Notes: a model not told the origin generated them from the sequence alone. 64,000 nucleotides of DNA from PALSA-612 sp963765295 (GCA_963765295.1 CAVXVO010000004.1:1-64000); one strand, 5' to 3'. Counted from the first letter of the stretch, positions 17,091 through 26,404 are shown. Numbers and translations are program-made.

Positions 17091-17471
17091 CTAGACGGCG
17101 CTGTCGTAGATGTCTGCACCGGCGCGCTCGGGCGGCGCGCCGTAGACGAAGACTACGACTTCCTCGTCGGAGTCGTTCACGATCTGGAGCACCGTTCCGG
17201 CCTCGACGTGGACGAGTCCCCCGACCGGTACCTGGTGACGTTCGGGCGGGTCGTCGAGGTACATGGTCAGCGTCCCGCGCAAGGGGACGAATGTCTCATC
17301 CTGGACGCGCTCGGCGTGCCGCGGCCCGACCGTGCCTGGCTCGTGGCGGATCAGGTTCGCGCGCGTGTGTCGTAGGTCAGCCAGTTCGCTGAGCGCAGCC
17401 CGGAAGCGTCCCGGGTATCGCTCGTACTCCTCCCACTCCAACTGCTCGGGCGTGACGACACGGAACGCCAT
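17091..17471 (-). CDS. Cupin-domain protein
   Basis: 126 aa from ATG 17471 (MAFRVVTPEQLEWEEYERYP). It shows cupin motif 1 features (HEPGTVGPRHAERVQDETFV, PLRGTLTMYLDDPPE) and motif 2 (VPVGGLVHVEAGTVLQIVND, then VVVFVYGAPPE). The single His in each motif is compatible with weak metal binding. Single-domain cupins of this size include sugar- or small-molecule-binding proteins; substrate not determinable. Confidence 0.8.
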   Translation of the reverse strand: MAFRVVTPEQLEWEEYERYPGRFRAALSELADLRHTRANLIRHEPGTVGPRHAERVQDETFVPLRGTLTMYLDDPPERHQVPVGGLVHVEAGTVLQIVNDSDEEVVVFVYGAPPERAGADIYDSAV

Positions 17472-17724
17472 GCAGGTCAGGAACGACGTGATCGCACGCG
17501 GGATTCCCTGAGCAGGGCGACGCACCAGTCCACGTTTGACGGCCAGCGCGACGGCGGGTGAACAGCCGTCTCTGGCCGTACTCCATTTGTTCGCCGATCG
17601 TGGTGATGTCGACTTCGGCCGGGGGCGACCGATTGTGGGTCGTAATGAGTGCGAAAAACGTTGGTTACGGGTTCGGTTTCGGCTCTAGCCTATTGGTGTC
17701 CAGTACTCACCGTGGAGGTGGAGC

Positions 17725-18840
17725 ATGTCGATGCTGAGTGCGCGACGATCGCGGCGCGTGTTCTTTGGCGGCTTGGTGGGGTTGGTATTCGTCTTCGGGC
17801 TGGTGTTGCTTGTGCCGTCGTTTGGGTCGGCGGGGACGAAGGCGGCTCCGGTGAATACGGCGGAGCCGCAGGTTTCGGGGTCGGCGGTTCAGGGCCAGAA
17901 GCTGTCTGCGACGACGGGGTCGTGGTCGAACAACCCGACTAGTTTCGCTTTCCAGTGGCGTCGCTGTCCCAAGAATGGAGGCAAGGGCGATGCCTCGAAC
18001 TGCACGGTGATCGCGGGCGCAACGAGCGGCAGCTACGTGCTCGTCGGTGCGGATGTCGGCTTCACGATCCGTGTGCGCGTCACCGCCTCAAATGCCGACG
18101 GGAGCTCAAGCGCGGCATCGAACCCGACCGCCATCGTCGCCGCCGCGGCCAAACCGCCGGTAAACACCTCGCTTCCGGTGATCACAGGCACACCGCAGGT
18201 CGGACAGATTCTGACTGCGAGCACAGGCACCTGGAGCGGCAGCGGCATCACGTTCGCGTTCCAGTGGCTGCGCTGTAACCAAACCGCCGCTTCTTGCACG
18301 AACGTCACAGGCGCTACGGCAGCCATGCACCTCATCGCACCGTCGCAACTGGGGGCAACGCTGCGGGTGCAGGTGACGGCCAAAGACGCGTCTGGCTCGG
18401 CCAAGGCGACGTCACCGCCAACCTCAGTGATTACTGAACCGCCGACGGGCTGCCCGGCCGGGCCTGGGCCAGTGCAGGCCGCGCAAGTGACGCCACCGGC
18501 CCGGCTCGTGATCGACCAGCAGCAAGCCACACCGCCCGTGCTCCCCGTCGGCACGCAACAACTGCTGGTTCGCTACCACGTCTCCGACACCTGCGGCCAG
18601 TCCGTCCAGGGCGCACTGGTGTATGCGACAGCGGTGCCGTACGCCCAGCTGTCAACACAGCCCGAACAGCCAACGGACGCCAACGGCTACGCCGATCTCA
18701 GCTTCCAGACCCGCAGCGGCTTCCCCGCCAGCCAGCACCAACAGCTGATCGCGATGTTCGTCCGCGCCCGCAAACAGGGCGAAAACCTGCTCACCGGAAT
18801 CTCTACCCGACGGCTGTTCTCGATCAGAATCAGCCGCTAA
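17725..18840 (+). CDS. Secreted Ig-like repeat protein
   Basis: 371 aa with an N-terminal hydrophobic segment (FFGGLVGLVFVFGLVLLVPS) acting as signal or anchor. Two tandem ~90-residue repeats follow (VNTAEPQVSGSAVQGQKLSA with SFAFQWRRC; VNTSLPVITGTPQVGQILTA with TFAFQWLRC), each with paired cysteines. This repeat is common in surface proteins of Thermoleophilia-type actinobacteria. A C-terminal domain (VLPVGTQQLLVRYHVSDTCG, then VYATAVPYAQLS) resembles another Ig-like fold. GGAGGTGG precedes the ATG; a strong terminator follows. Confidence 0.8.
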   Translation: MSMLSARRSRRVFFGGLVGLVFVFGLVLLVPSFGSAGTKAAPVNTAEPQVSGSAVQGQKLSATTGSWSNNPTSFAFQWRRCPKNGGKGDASNCTVIAGATSGSYVLVGADVGFTIRVRVTASNADGSSSAASNPTAIVAAAAKPPVNTSLPVITGTPQVGQILTASTGTWSGSGITFAFQWLRCNQTAASCTNVTGATAAMHLIAPSQLGATLRVQVTAKDASGSAKATSPPTSVITEPPTGCPAGPGPVQAAQVTPPARLVIDQQQATPPVLPVGTQQLLVRYHVSDTCGQSVQGALVYATAVPYAQLSTQPEQPTDANGYADLSFQTRSGFPASQHQQLIAMFVRARKQGENLLTGISTRRLFSIRISR

Positions 18841-18849
18841 CAACAAACC

Positions 18850-18880
18850 AATGGGGGCCGCGACTAACGCGGCCCCCATT
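18850..18880 (+). terminator. Strong terminator hairpin
   Basis: Perfect 13-bp stem (AATGGGGGCCGCG / CGCGGCCCCCATT) with a 5-base loop, 10 bases after the stop of the Ig-repeat gene. Confidence 0.85.
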
Positions 18881-18948
18881 CCACAATCAGTCGGTCAAGC
18901 GAAGCCAAAGGCAGCGACTGCGAGAGAGACGGCGGCGGTCTCCGACCC

Positions 18949-19290
18949 CTAGATCACGGTGACGTGGGAGGGCTGTTTTCGGACGACGGTGAGTGTCAGA
19001 TCATCGCGACTGACGATCGTGACCTCGTCGCCGATGTCTGCGCCTTCGGCGCAGCGTGTATCCCATACCTCGCCGCCGACTCGCACCTGACCGCGTGGGC
19101 GGCACGCCGAGACCAGCGTCCCTGTTTTGCCGATCAGCGTCTGCGCGCCAACGAGCTTTCGCTGCCCGCGCACCCTTCGATGCCAAAAGGGCACTTCGCC
19201 GACGAACAACACCAGGCAGACCGCGAAGCCGACCAGGTTCCACGGCGATCGAAGCAACAGCAGTAGGACAATCGCGACGAGGAGGAACAT
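18949..19290 (-). CDS. NfeD-like membrane protein
   Basis: 113 aa: two adjacent hydrophobic segments (MFLLVAIVLLLLL, NLVGFAVCLVLFVGEVPFW), then a soluble OB-fold domain (LVGAQTLIGKTGTLVSACRP, GQVRVGGEVWDTRC, GDEVTIVSRDDLTLTV), the standard short NfeD layout. NfeD proteins partner with stomatin/SPFH membrane proteins; none is in the window. Divergent from the PHP gene with a 77-bp gap. Confidence 0.8.
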   Translation of the reverse strand: MFLLVAIVLLLLLRSPWNLVGFAVCLVLFVGEVPFWHRRVRGQRKLVGAQTLIGKTGTLVSACRPRGQVRVGGEVWDTRCAEGADIGDEVTIVSRDDLTLTVVRKQPSHVTVI

Positions 19291-19367
19291 GCCGAGCAGC
19301 GCATGCGCTTCGACGCCGTCGGCGTGGCACCGATCTCTCGCCTGGGGCGGCGGCTGAGAGACTGAAG

Positions 19368-20096
19368 GTGGTGGGGGGATTCATTGATGTTCATTCGCAT
19401 GCGGTGCCGTCTGGCGACGACGGTGCCCGGTCGGTGGAGGAGGCGGTCAAGCTTTGTCGGCTGGCGTTCGACGGTGGGACACGGGTGTTGTTCGCCACGC
19501 CGCACGCGCACGCGCATTGGGATCACCATCCGCGCACACCGGAGCGGGAGCGGGTGTTCGAGGAGGCGTTCCTGGCGGTTCGGGAGGTTGTGTCTGAGTG
19601 GGGTCTTGATCTGCGGCGTGGCTGGGAGGCGTTCCCGACCGTGCTGCGTGACCGTGACCCGCACGACTTCTTGCTGGAAGGGACACGCGCCGTGCTGGTC
19701 GAGTTCCCGGGCTTCTGGCTGAACTTCCGTGATGACAGCGAGCTGGTGCTGGAGGCGGCGGATCGGATTCTCGCGGCCGGGCTTGTCCCGGTGATCGCTC
19801 ACCCGGAACGGTCGATCGCGCTACGCCACAGCCTCGATCCGGCCCTGAGTCTGGTCGAGCGGGGATGTCTGCTCTGCCCGAACGGCGACTCCGCACTCGG
19901 CGACAACGGCCCCCAGATCGAGGAAACATTCTGGCAACTGATCGACGAGGGACTTGTGGCGCTGATCGCCTCAGACGGCCACCGTGCGCAGCGGCCACCG
20001 CGACTCGATCATGCGTACCGGGTCGTGGTCGAACGCTTGGGCCGTGAGGCGGTCGAGCCGTTGTTCGATGGCTCCGCGTTGCCCTGGGTTCCGTAG
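19368..20096 (+). CDS. PHP-family phosphoesterase (CpsB/YwqE tyrosine-phosphatase-like)
   Basis: ~242 aa. The N-terminal FIDVHSHAVPSGDDGARSVE carries the HxH metal motif and the capsule-type GDDG loop; further ligands are in VLFATPHAHAH, VIAHPERSI and IASDGHR. This set matches PHP hydrolases of the CpsB group, manganese-dependent protein-tyrosine phosphatases that regulate exopolysaccharide export. No polysaccharide kinase is adjacent, so the substrate is open. The start is uncertain (GTG 19368 or 19371); the open frame extends upstream over the NfeD start, but that part looks non-coding. Confidence 0.8.
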   Translation: MVGGFIDVHSHAVPSGDDGARSVEEAVKLCRLAFDGGTRVLFATPHAHAHWDHHPRTPERERVFEEAFLAVREVVSEWGLDLRRGWEAFPTVLRDRDPHDFLLEGTRAVLVEFPGFWLNFRDDSELVLEAADRILAAGLVPVIAHPERSIALRHSLDPALSLVERGCLLCPNGDSALGDNGPQIEETFWQLIDEGLVALIASDGHRAQRPPRLDHAYRVVVERLGREAVEPLFDGSALPWVP

Positions 20097-20110
20097 CCAG
20101 GCGAAGGGTT

Positions 20111-20168
20111 CCATACCCGGGATGGCTGGCTCGCCGGTGCCTGGGCAGATTCCTTGCGGGACAGCCAC
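20111..20168 (-). pseudogene. Truncated copy of the CPGTGEP zinc microprotein
   Basis: GTG 20168 reads VAVPQGICPGTGEPAIPG, nearly identical in protein and DNA to the start of the 59-aa protein at 9680-9859, and then diverges. The second CxxC is missing, and the frame runs antisense into the end of the PHP gene. A partial duplication or remnant. Confidence 0.65.
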
Positions 20169-20386
20169 CGTGCCGCTACTTACGGGCGGTTATTCGGCGA
20201 CTCCGATCAGTGCGAGCTTGCGTAGGCCGACCCGGTAGACGCTGACACGCAGTCGCCAGCCGAGCCGACCCCTGAACCGCGGTTTCGGGCGGGTCGCGTC
20301 GATCTTCCAGGGCGGCACGCCGTGCAGTAAAGCGAAATCTCGTCTAGCCGCAGGCCCGGGCGCATGAATCGAGCCTAACCTGCCAT

Positions 20387-20932
20387 CTATCGGAGGAGGG
20401 TGAGGGTGCCGGTGGTGGTGGCGAAGTAGGCGGTGCAGGCGCCGAGGATGGTGTGCCGGTAGTGGGTGAGCGTGACGGCGAGGCGGGCGGTGTGGTTGCC
20501 GTTGAAGTGGGTGAGGTTGCCGATGACGGCGAAGGTTTGGTTGGTGCAGTTGGTGCCGAGGTTCGTGTTCGTGATCGTGCCGCTGGTGAAGCGCCCTGTG
20601 AGCGGTCGCTTGAACCCGGCGTGGGTGGTGACGATCGTGAGGGTGCCGCCGGTGATGGTGGCGTCGGGCTGGAGTGGTGTGTGGTTGACGACGGCGATCC
20701 AGCCGCCGGACAGGTCGCCGGTGGTGTAGCCGCTGAACGTCCCTTGCGTGTGGTGGGCGACGAGTTCGATCCCGTGGACGGTCGAGACGAGCCGGGGCGA
20801 GGCGGCGGTTGACGTTCCGACCGCTGCGACGGCGACCAGCAGGGTCGCCGTAAAGGTGGTCAGCAACCTGACCGCGTTCCCGCGTGTCCACCCGTTCGGC
20901 GTTTGCCGTCCCACACCTGATTTGACGAACAC
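20387..20932 (-). CDS. Secreted hypothetical protein (~181 aa)
   Basis: A hydrophobic N-terminal stretch (LLTTFTATLLVAVAAVGTST, cleavage after TAA) indicates secretion. The mature part is Thr/Asn-rich and beta-like, with repeats such as GGTLTIVTTHAG and SGTITNTNLGTNCTN, and two cysteines (NCTNQ, GACTAYF) that may pair. The start is uncertain: the GTG at 20932 leaves a long pre-signal segment, while GTG 20905 or TTG 20866 would give a more usual signal peptide. No family recognised. Confidence 0.6.
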   Translation of the reverse strand: MFVKSGVGRQTPNGWTRGNAVRLLTTFTATLLVAVAAVGTSTAASPRLVSTVHGIELVAHHTQGTFSGYTTGDLSGGWIAVVNHTPLQPDATITGGTLTIVTTHAGFKRPLTGRFTSGTITNTNLGTNCTNQTFAVIGNLTHFNGNHTARLAVTLTHYRHTILGACTAYFATTTGTLTLLR

Positions 20933-21131
20933 CCCGCCCCGGGGTTACTGCGACTCGATGGAGTCCCACGAACTCCACGTTAAGCCGAGCCAGGCGACGC
21001 GCGGTGGGCGCTCCTGACCGTGCTCTCGCCCGGCGGGCGTCTTCCGAGCTGCGCCGATCGAGGTGACGTCGTCCTCGAAGGGGCCGTTCGTGGTGTTCGT
21101 TTTCGCTGGGGCGTAGTCGGCCGCAAGTCGG

Positions 21132-22280
21132 TTAGGCGGCGCAGGTTTGCGTGGAGACTGGTGCGTGTGCGTGGTTGAGGTCTGTGGCGACGGTTGTGGC
21201 GGGTGTGGCGTAGCCGCCGGTTGAATCGGTGCGGGAGGCGAAGACGGTTGCTTCGACGTGGCCGTTGATGTCGATGACGGGGCCGCCGGAGTTGCCGGGC
21301 CGTATGCGTCCTGCAAGAGCAGTGATTTGTCTAGTGACCGGGCCGTGGCCGAAGGCGTCGTTGGCGCGCAGGGTTTGCGTCTCGCCGAGGCGGGCTGGGG
21401 TTGAGTCGAGGGGGCCGTTTTCGGGGTAGCCGACGATGGCGGCTGGCTGGTTCGGGTGTGGCGGGGCGAGCGGTGGCGGCTGGGCGTTGAGTCCGGGGAC
21501 GCGGAGGATGGCGATGTCGTTGCGCGGGTCGAGGACGACGACGCTGGCGGCGAGCAGCAGGTTCGAGTCCGACCGCTCGACGACCGTGTCCGTCTCTCCG
21601 GCGACGACGTGTGCGGCGGTGACGATGAGGCCGGGGCGGGCGACCCAGCCGGAGCCTTCGATCCCGACCCCGCAGGCGCTGCCGAGTACCCGGACGATGC
21701 TGGCGGCGGCGGCGCGGATGAGCGGGTTGCGAAGCACGCTGCTGGTCGGTGGCTGGTCGGGCAGGAAAGGCCCGGCGATCGTCGCGTAGGGGTCGATGCG
21801 CGCGAGGATGTTGAGCAACTGATCGGGACCGACGACCTGATCCAGCCGTCGCAACACCTCCGACTGCTGGATGTCCTGTCGCCAATTCGGGTGGCCGGGA
21901 AGAAACAGCGCCGCTGCCCCGACCACCCAGACGAGCGCCAGCCCGGTCACCGCCCCAAGCAGGAGTCCGCCGGTTGAGTCGAGCAGCCGAAACGGGGGAA
22001 AGCGCAACGGCACCCGGAGCACCGATCCCAGCCGCGCCGCCAAGCCGCTCAGAACAATCGCGCCGACCAGCGCCCCGGCCAGTGCGGCAAGCGGCGCATA
22101 CGGCGAACTCGATCCTTGATGAAGAAACGCCGGTGCCAGCCGGGCTCCGACCACAGCGCCAGCGACTGTCCCGACTAACGCCAGGGCGCTCCCGATAAAG
22201 CCACGCGCGAAGCCACCCACCGCGATCACCGCCACGAACGCAAGCGCGATCCAGTCAAGCCCCGTCAACCCGAACCCCAT
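21132..22280 (-). CDS. MarP-like membrane serine protease
   Basis: 382 aa. The N-terminal CvpA-like part has four hydrophobic helices (to ~residue 128). After a linker comes a trypsin-like domain with the full triad: His224 in TAAHVVAGE, Asp255 in DPRNDIAILR and Ser331 in PGNSGGPV. Two cysteines (C203 and the C-terminal TC) could form a redox-sensitive disulfide, as known for MarP of mycobacteria, which supports acid and oxidative stress resistance. The start ATG 22280 is chosen at the first membrane helix; the open frame upstream is an arginine-rich shadow. Confidence 0.9.
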   Translation of the reverse strand: MGFGLTGLDWIALAFVAVIAVGGFARGFIGSALALVGTVAGAVVGARLAPAFLHQGSSSPYAPLAALAGALVGAIVLSGLAARLGSVLRVPLRFPPFRLLDSTGGLLLGAVTGLALVWVVGAAALFLPGHPNWRQDIQQSEVLRRLDQVVGPDQLLNILARIDPYATIAGPFLPDQPPTSSVLRNPLIRAAAASIVRVLGSACGVGIEGSGWVARPGLIVTAAHVVAGETDTVVERSDSNLLLAASVVVLDPRNDIAILRVPGLNAQPPPLAPPHPNQPAAIVGYPENGPLDSTPARLGETQTLRANDAFGHGPVTRQITALAGRIRPGNSGGPVIDINGHVEATVFASRTDSTGGYATPATTVATDLNHAHAPVSTQTCAA

Positions 22281-22333
22281 CCTACGGTGACCGCTAAGAG
22301 AGGTCTTAGGTTGCCGCGGTACGGTTCGTCTGC

Positions 22334-22465
22334 GTGTTCGGGCTCCTCCACGGGATCGGTGGCAACCGCCCCTTGGATCTCGCGCTCCTGTTCCCGGCGC
22401 TGATGATCGGGCGCCGGTTCTTGCTGCGAGGCCGCGGTGGGAAACGCCGCCGAGGCCCGTGGTGA
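22334..22465 (+). CDS. Small hydrophobic hypothetical protein (43 aa)
   Basis: GTG 22334 reads VFGLLHGIGGNRPLDLALLF, then PALMIGRRFLLRGRGG and a basic end. One amphipathic or membrane helix is predicted. Divergent from the MarP-like gene by 53 bases. Existence is inferred from composition only. Confidence 0.35.
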   Translation: MFGLLHGIGGNRPLDLALLFPALMIGRRFLLRGRGGKRRRGPW

Positions 22466-22499
22466 CGTGCTGTCCTGACGAGTAGAAACGCGCGGCTCC

Positions 22500-22640
22500 G
22501 TGCCTGTTTTCAGTGTTTCCGAGGCAAGCGCGACGGCGGGGATCATCGTCGCATCGATCGTCGTCCCGCTCGTCATCCTCGGCGTCGTCGGCTGGTTTTT
22601 CTGGCGCGCATCCCATCGCGACCGCAAGGAAAACGGCTAG
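22500..22640 (+). CDS. Small single-pass membrane protein (46 aa)
   Basis: GTG 22500 reads VPVFSVSEASATAGIIVASI, then VVPLVILGVVGWFFWRASHR and a basic tail: one clear transmembrane helix with positive-inside topology. It precedes tatA by 48 bases on the same strand. No family known. Confidence 0.5.
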   Translation: MPVFSVSEASATAGIIVASIVVPLVILGVVGWFFWRASHRDRKENG

Positions 22641-22688
22641 GGCCACTGCGACCCCGCCCGGCAGGAGCCGCTGCTAGCCTCACTCGTG

Positions 22689-22919
22689 ATGGGATCGGGA
22701 CTGATCAGCCCCTGGCACATCGCGATCTTCGCGCTTGTCGTGCTCCTCGTCTTCGGGCCGAAGCGCCTCCCCGAGATGGGACGCTCCCTCGGCAAGGGCA
22801 TCCGCGAGTTGAAAGACGGCATCGTCCACCACGCCGACGCGATCGACGGCGACGACAACACCACGCCGAGGCCGCCGTCGCTACCCGCCGCAAGCTCGCG
22901 CGAGCGGGACTCGATCTAG
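22689..22919 (+). CDS. tatA: Twin-arginine translocase subunit TatA
   Basis: 76 aa: short periplasmic start, one helix (ISPWHIAIFALVVLLVFGPK), the conserved FGPKRLPEMGRSLGKGIREL hinge and amphipathic helix, and a polar tail. TatA oligomers form the channel that exports folded proteins with RR signal peptides. No tatC or tatB adjoins, as is usual in many actinobacteria. Confidence 0.92.
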   Translation: MGSGLISPWHIAIFALVVLLVFGPKRLPEMGRSLGKGIRELKDGIVHHADAIDGDDNTTPRPPSLPAASSRERDSI

Positions 22920-22996
22920 GCCCGCTACGCCCCGTCGCTCGCGGGCTACGGCGAAAGGTCGGGGCGATCGCGACCTGACTGCCTTGTCTCTCGTCG

Positions 22997-23281
22997 CTAT
23001 TCGACGATCGCGAATCGGTCTGGTTCGCCGATGATGATGATGTGGTCGTCTGGGCTGACGTGGTCGGGTGCGACCGCGTAGTAGCGGGAGACGGTTCTGA
23101 GGAAGGTGTACTCGTCTGGGGTGAGCATGATCTGGGTGGAGCACGAGGCGTCGCTGCACTCGCAGGCAAGCTCGACGAACTGGTCGGTCGGTGCGGGGGT
23201 TGAGCTTGGCTCAGGCTGGAGCCCCTCGTTGAGGGCGGCCTTGCGCGCCCGTGCCTGGTTGGCGCCCACCGGGGAGACCAT
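22997..23281 (-). CDS. Small cysteine-motif hypothetical protein (94 aa)
   Basis: From ATG 23281: MVSPVGANQARARKAALNEG, then a C-terminal domain with CECSDASCSTQIMLTPDEYT and FLRTVSRYYAVAPDHVSPDD ending FAIVE. I recall the CEC-x4-C plus LTxxEY pattern from a small-protein family frequent in Thermoleophilia-like genomes; its function is unknown to me. The frame is open upstream to 23635 with some protein-like stretches (GERLEREVGARLAALLHSAL), so a longer protein is possible. Confidence 0.7.
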   Translation of the reverse strand: MVSPVGANQARARKAALNEGLQPEPSSTPAPTDQFVELACECSDASCSTQIMLTPDEYTFLRTVSRYYAVAPDHVSPDDHIIIIGEPDRFAIVE

Positions 23282-23723
23282 CCTTTGTTTCTTTTTGCGG
23301 CCCGTCCCGAGCGAGACGGCAGTCGGAAGCTCGGGATGCAGCACGACTATACGACCATTCCCGGAAGGAAGCGACCAGACAGGCGGGTCGCTGTCGCTCG
23401 CTCCAGCCGAAGCCCGCGAAGCCGCCGCTGCCGTCGTCTGCCAACTGTGCTGGAGGGTCTGGTCGCCGGTTAGAGCCGAGTGCAGGAGGGCAGCCAGTCG
23501 GGCGCCGACCTCCCGTTCGAGACGCTCACCAGCGGAGGGCCGGTCGGCGACCAGCATCCGACCGACGACTCCGCAGTCGTGCAGGAGCCGACGATCGCCC
23601 GCCTGTTCTGCCTTCACACAAGACCCCGAATCCACCTGGACTCAGTATTTGCCGGTACGCCACCGACCGCGACCCCTCAAACAAGGGGCTACGGAGAGGC
23701 ATCCGACCGAGCAGCAACCGAGG
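23282..23723. other. Stretch with uncertain coding content
   Basis: Minus-strand open frame in phase with the 94-aa gene, without a recognisable domain; no other gene seen on either strand. Confidence 0.3.
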
Positions 23724-23957
23724 TCAGCCGTTCGTGATGCTCGTCTCCACCGAGGTGTAGTCGGCCGTCGAGGACGAGTTGCACGCTCGGGGGTGTCCGT
23801 CTACGGGCGTGCGGCTAAGCGCGCCCGGCGCGGCGGGAAGCACGGTCTGCTGTTCTTGCCGGGCCTGCCGGGCCTGCATTTCTGCGCCTAGGCCGGTCAT
23901 CCCTGCACAGCCGGAGCCGTTGCAGACGGAGATCGTCGTCCCGCGTGGGTCGGCCAT
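23724..23957 (-). CDS. Small hypothetical protein (77 aa), possibly longer
   Basis: MADPRGTTISVCNGSGCAGM, then TGLGAEMQARQARQEQQTVL and a Thr/Ser-rich end (STADYTSVETSITNG). Upstream, a second frame (about 24160-23980) reads VKAGVVPSLQAELRESGLPL and GAKARAALKKVIARNDGD, which could be the N-terminal half after an indel. No family recognised. Confidence 0.5.
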   Translation of the reverse strand: MADPRGTTISVCNGSGCAGMTGLGAEMQARQARQEQQTVLPAAPGALSRTPVDGHPRACNSSSTADYTSVETSITNG

Positions 23958-24499
23958 GCAGGTTGTCCCCGTCGTTGCGGGCAATCACCTTCTTCAGCGC
24001 GGCCCGTGCTTTTGCGCCTGTTGGCCCCTTCGTCCCGCAGAGCGGGAGACCGGACTCCCGCAGTTCCGCCTGGAGCGACGGTACGACACCGGCCTTGACC
24101 GCTTTCGACCCATAATCATCCTGGAGGGAGTCTGAGACGCGCGTCCTCGTCGAGCAGACGACGGTCGTCGATCCACAACGACTTGGCCGGTCAGCGGGTT
24201 GTCTCGACGCCACTGAGCTGCGGTCGGTCGACGAAGCGCTGTCGCTCGTACTCGGCCTCTAGCGGAGGCCGACTTTCTCAATCAGCTCGCTCCGGGTGCA
24301 GTCCTGATGAGAGCCGCGCGTAGCTGGCAGAACCAGCCTCCCACAGCCTCACCTGGCGGCTAGCCGACGGCACCCACGCACGCGTCCTTTGGATGACGTC
24401 GGTCGTCGCGGCCGCGAACCGCGCAAGCCTCCTCACCGCCGCCACCAACGTCACGACCACGATCGATCAAGGTGGCCGGGCAGGCTACCCTCGCCATCC
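23958..24499. other. Intergenic stretch upstream of ettA
   Basis: Apart from the possible frameshifted extension of the 77-aa gene, no gene, hairpin or clear promoter is visible in these ~540 bases. Confidence 0.35.
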
Positions 24500-26176
24500 G
24501 TGGGCGACTACATCTTCACGATGATCCGTGCTTCGAAGTTCTACGGCGCGGATCGCAAGGTTCTCGAGAACATCACGCTCGCATTCCTGCCGGGCGCGAA
24601 GATCGGTGTGCTGGGCGCGAATGGCGCGGGCAAGTCGACTCTGCTGCGGATCATGGCTGGGCGCGAAGAGCCGTCGTCCGGGAGCGCGGAACTCGCTGCA
24701 GGTGCGACCGTTGGGCTGCTCGAGCAAGAGCCGGAGCTCGATCCGACGAAGGACGTTCGCGGGAACGTCGAGCACGGGATCCGGCGGCTGCGGGATCTTC
24801 TGACGCGCTTCGACGAGATCTCGGCTGGTTTCTCGGAACCGGAGGCCGACTTCGACGCGCTGATCGCTGAGCAGGCGATCGTGCAGGAGCAGATCGACCG
24901 CGCCGACGCGTGGTCGATCGACGCAACGATCGACCGCGCGATTGATGCTCTGCGCCTGCCCGATGGCGACCGGGATGTGGCCACGCTTTCCGGCGGCGAG
25001 CGCCGCCGCGTCGCGCTCGCCCGTGTGCTCCTGTCCACCCCGGATCTCCTGCTGCTCGACGAGCCGACGAACCATCTCGACGCCGAGTCGGTCGCGTGGC
25101 TCGAGCGGTTCCTCGCCAACTATGCGGGGACGGTTGTCGCTGTCACTCACGATCGGTACTTCCTCGACAACGTTGCAGGCTGGATTCTCGAGCTCGATCG
25201 CGGGAAGGGCATCCCGTACGAGGGAAACTACTCAGGCTGGTTGGAGCAGAAGCAGGGTCGCCTGGCCGGTGAGGAGAAGCACGAATCGGCGCGTCGACGC
25301 GCGCTCGCGCGCGAGTTGGAATGGGTGCGAGCCTCGCCGAAGGCGCGCCATGCGAAGTCGAAGGCGCGCGTCGCGGCCTACCAGACGCTGCTCGACGAGG
25401 AACAAAACGTCAAGCTCGACCGCGTCGAGATTCACATCCCGGCAGGACCCCGCCTCGGTGACCTCGTCGTCGTGGCCGACAGGCTCGCCAAGAGCTTTGG
25501 CGAGACGCTCCTGTTCGAGGACCTCTCGTTCTCGTTGCCGCCCGGCGGCATTGTCGGCGTTGTCGGGCCGAACGGCGCCGGCAAGACAACGCTCTTCCGG
25601 ATGATCGTCGGCGACGAGGCGCCGAACGCCGGCGAGCTACAGGTGGGAGACACGGTCGAGATCGCCTATGTCGATCAGGCGCGCGCCGACCTGACGCCGT
25701 CGAACTCGGTCTGGACAGAGATTTCCGGCGGGCACGACTCGATCGAGCTCGGATCGCGCGAGTTGAGCTCCCGACAGTACGTCTCGTGGTTCAACTTCAA
25801 GGGCACCGATCAACAGAAACGCATCGGAGACCTCTCCGGCGGCGAGCGAAACCGCGTCCACCTCGCCAAGCTCCTGCGCGCCGGCGGCAACCTGCTACTC
25901 CTCGACGAGCCGACGAACGACCTCGACGTCGACACGCTGCGCGCGCTCGAGGACGCGTTGCTCCAATTCGCGGGCTGCGCCGTGGTCATCTCACACGATC
26001 GATGGTTCCTCGACCGGATCGCTACTCACATCCTCGCGTTCGAAGGCGATTCCCAGGTCACCTGGTTCGAGGGCAGCTGGGAAGAGTACGCCGCCTGGGT
26101 GAAAGACACACGCGGCGCCGACGCGCTCGAACCCCACCGGATCAAGTACAAGTCACTCCTTCGCCCCGGCACGTAG
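24500..26176 (+). CDS. ettA: Energy-dependent translational throttle protein EttA (ABC-F)
   Basis: 558-aa soluble twin-ATPase that binds the ribosomal E site and gates the first elongation step by ATP/ADP ratio. It begins VGDYIFTMIRASKFYG, matching the EttA start, and has a first Walker A (GANGAGKST, residues 39-47), a signature (LSGGERRRVALARVLL) and Walker B (LLLLDEPTNHLDAESV), a charged linker, a second Walker A (GPNGAGKTT), then LSGGERNRVHLAKLL and LLLLDEPTNDLDVDTL. Length equals the family's (~555 aa). GTG 24500 is chosen by this homology; the longer open frame upstream is arginine-rich shadow. Confidence 0.95.
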   Translation: MGDYIFTMIRASKFYGADRKVLENITLAFLPGAKIGVLGANGAGKSTLLRIMAGREEPSSGSAELAAGATVGLLEQEPELDPTKDVRGNVEHGIRRLRDLLTRFDEISAGFSEPEADFDALIAEQAIVQEQIDRADAWSIDATIDRAIDALRLPDGDRDVATLSGGERRRVALARVLLSTPDLLLLDEPTNHLDAESVAWLERFLANYAGTVVAVTHDRYFLDNVAGWILELDRGKGIPYEGNYSGWLEQKQGRLAGEEKHESARRRALARELEWVRASPKARHAKSKARVAAYQTLLDEEQNVKLDRVEIHIPAGPRLGDLVVVADRLAKSFGETLLFEDLSFSLPPGGIVGVVGPNGAGKTTLFRMIVGDEAPNAGELQVGDTVEIAYVDQARADLTPSNSVWTEISGGHDSIELGSRELSSRQYVSWFNFKGTDQQKRIGDLSGGERNRVHLAKLLRAGGNLLLLDEPTNDLDVDTLRALEDALLQFAGCAVVISHDRWFLDRIATHILAFEGDSQVTWFEGSWEEYAAWVKDTRGADALEPHRIKYKSLLRPGT

Positions 26177-26404
26177 ACGCAGCCCCGGCGGATTCAAGAT
26201 CTCTCACACCGAAGGGATGACCATCCCGGCGCCGAACTGCCCCGCGCGGTCGACCTCCCGCGTGTGATTCAAGCGCATCGTCAGCTGCGTGCCGTCTTAC
26301 ACGCTTGAGCGCTTGGGCCACACTGCTTAGCAAAGCAAGTAGATCCTGCGCCCGAACCCCTTCTACTCGGACTCTTGGGATCTAGCTTGATCCCTCCTCG
26401 CGCC

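Noticed and set aside
19056..19367. Upstream extension of the PHP gene
   Set aside because: The added residues are arginine-rich, antisense to NfeD, and the PHP fold begins at FIDVHSH right after 19368.
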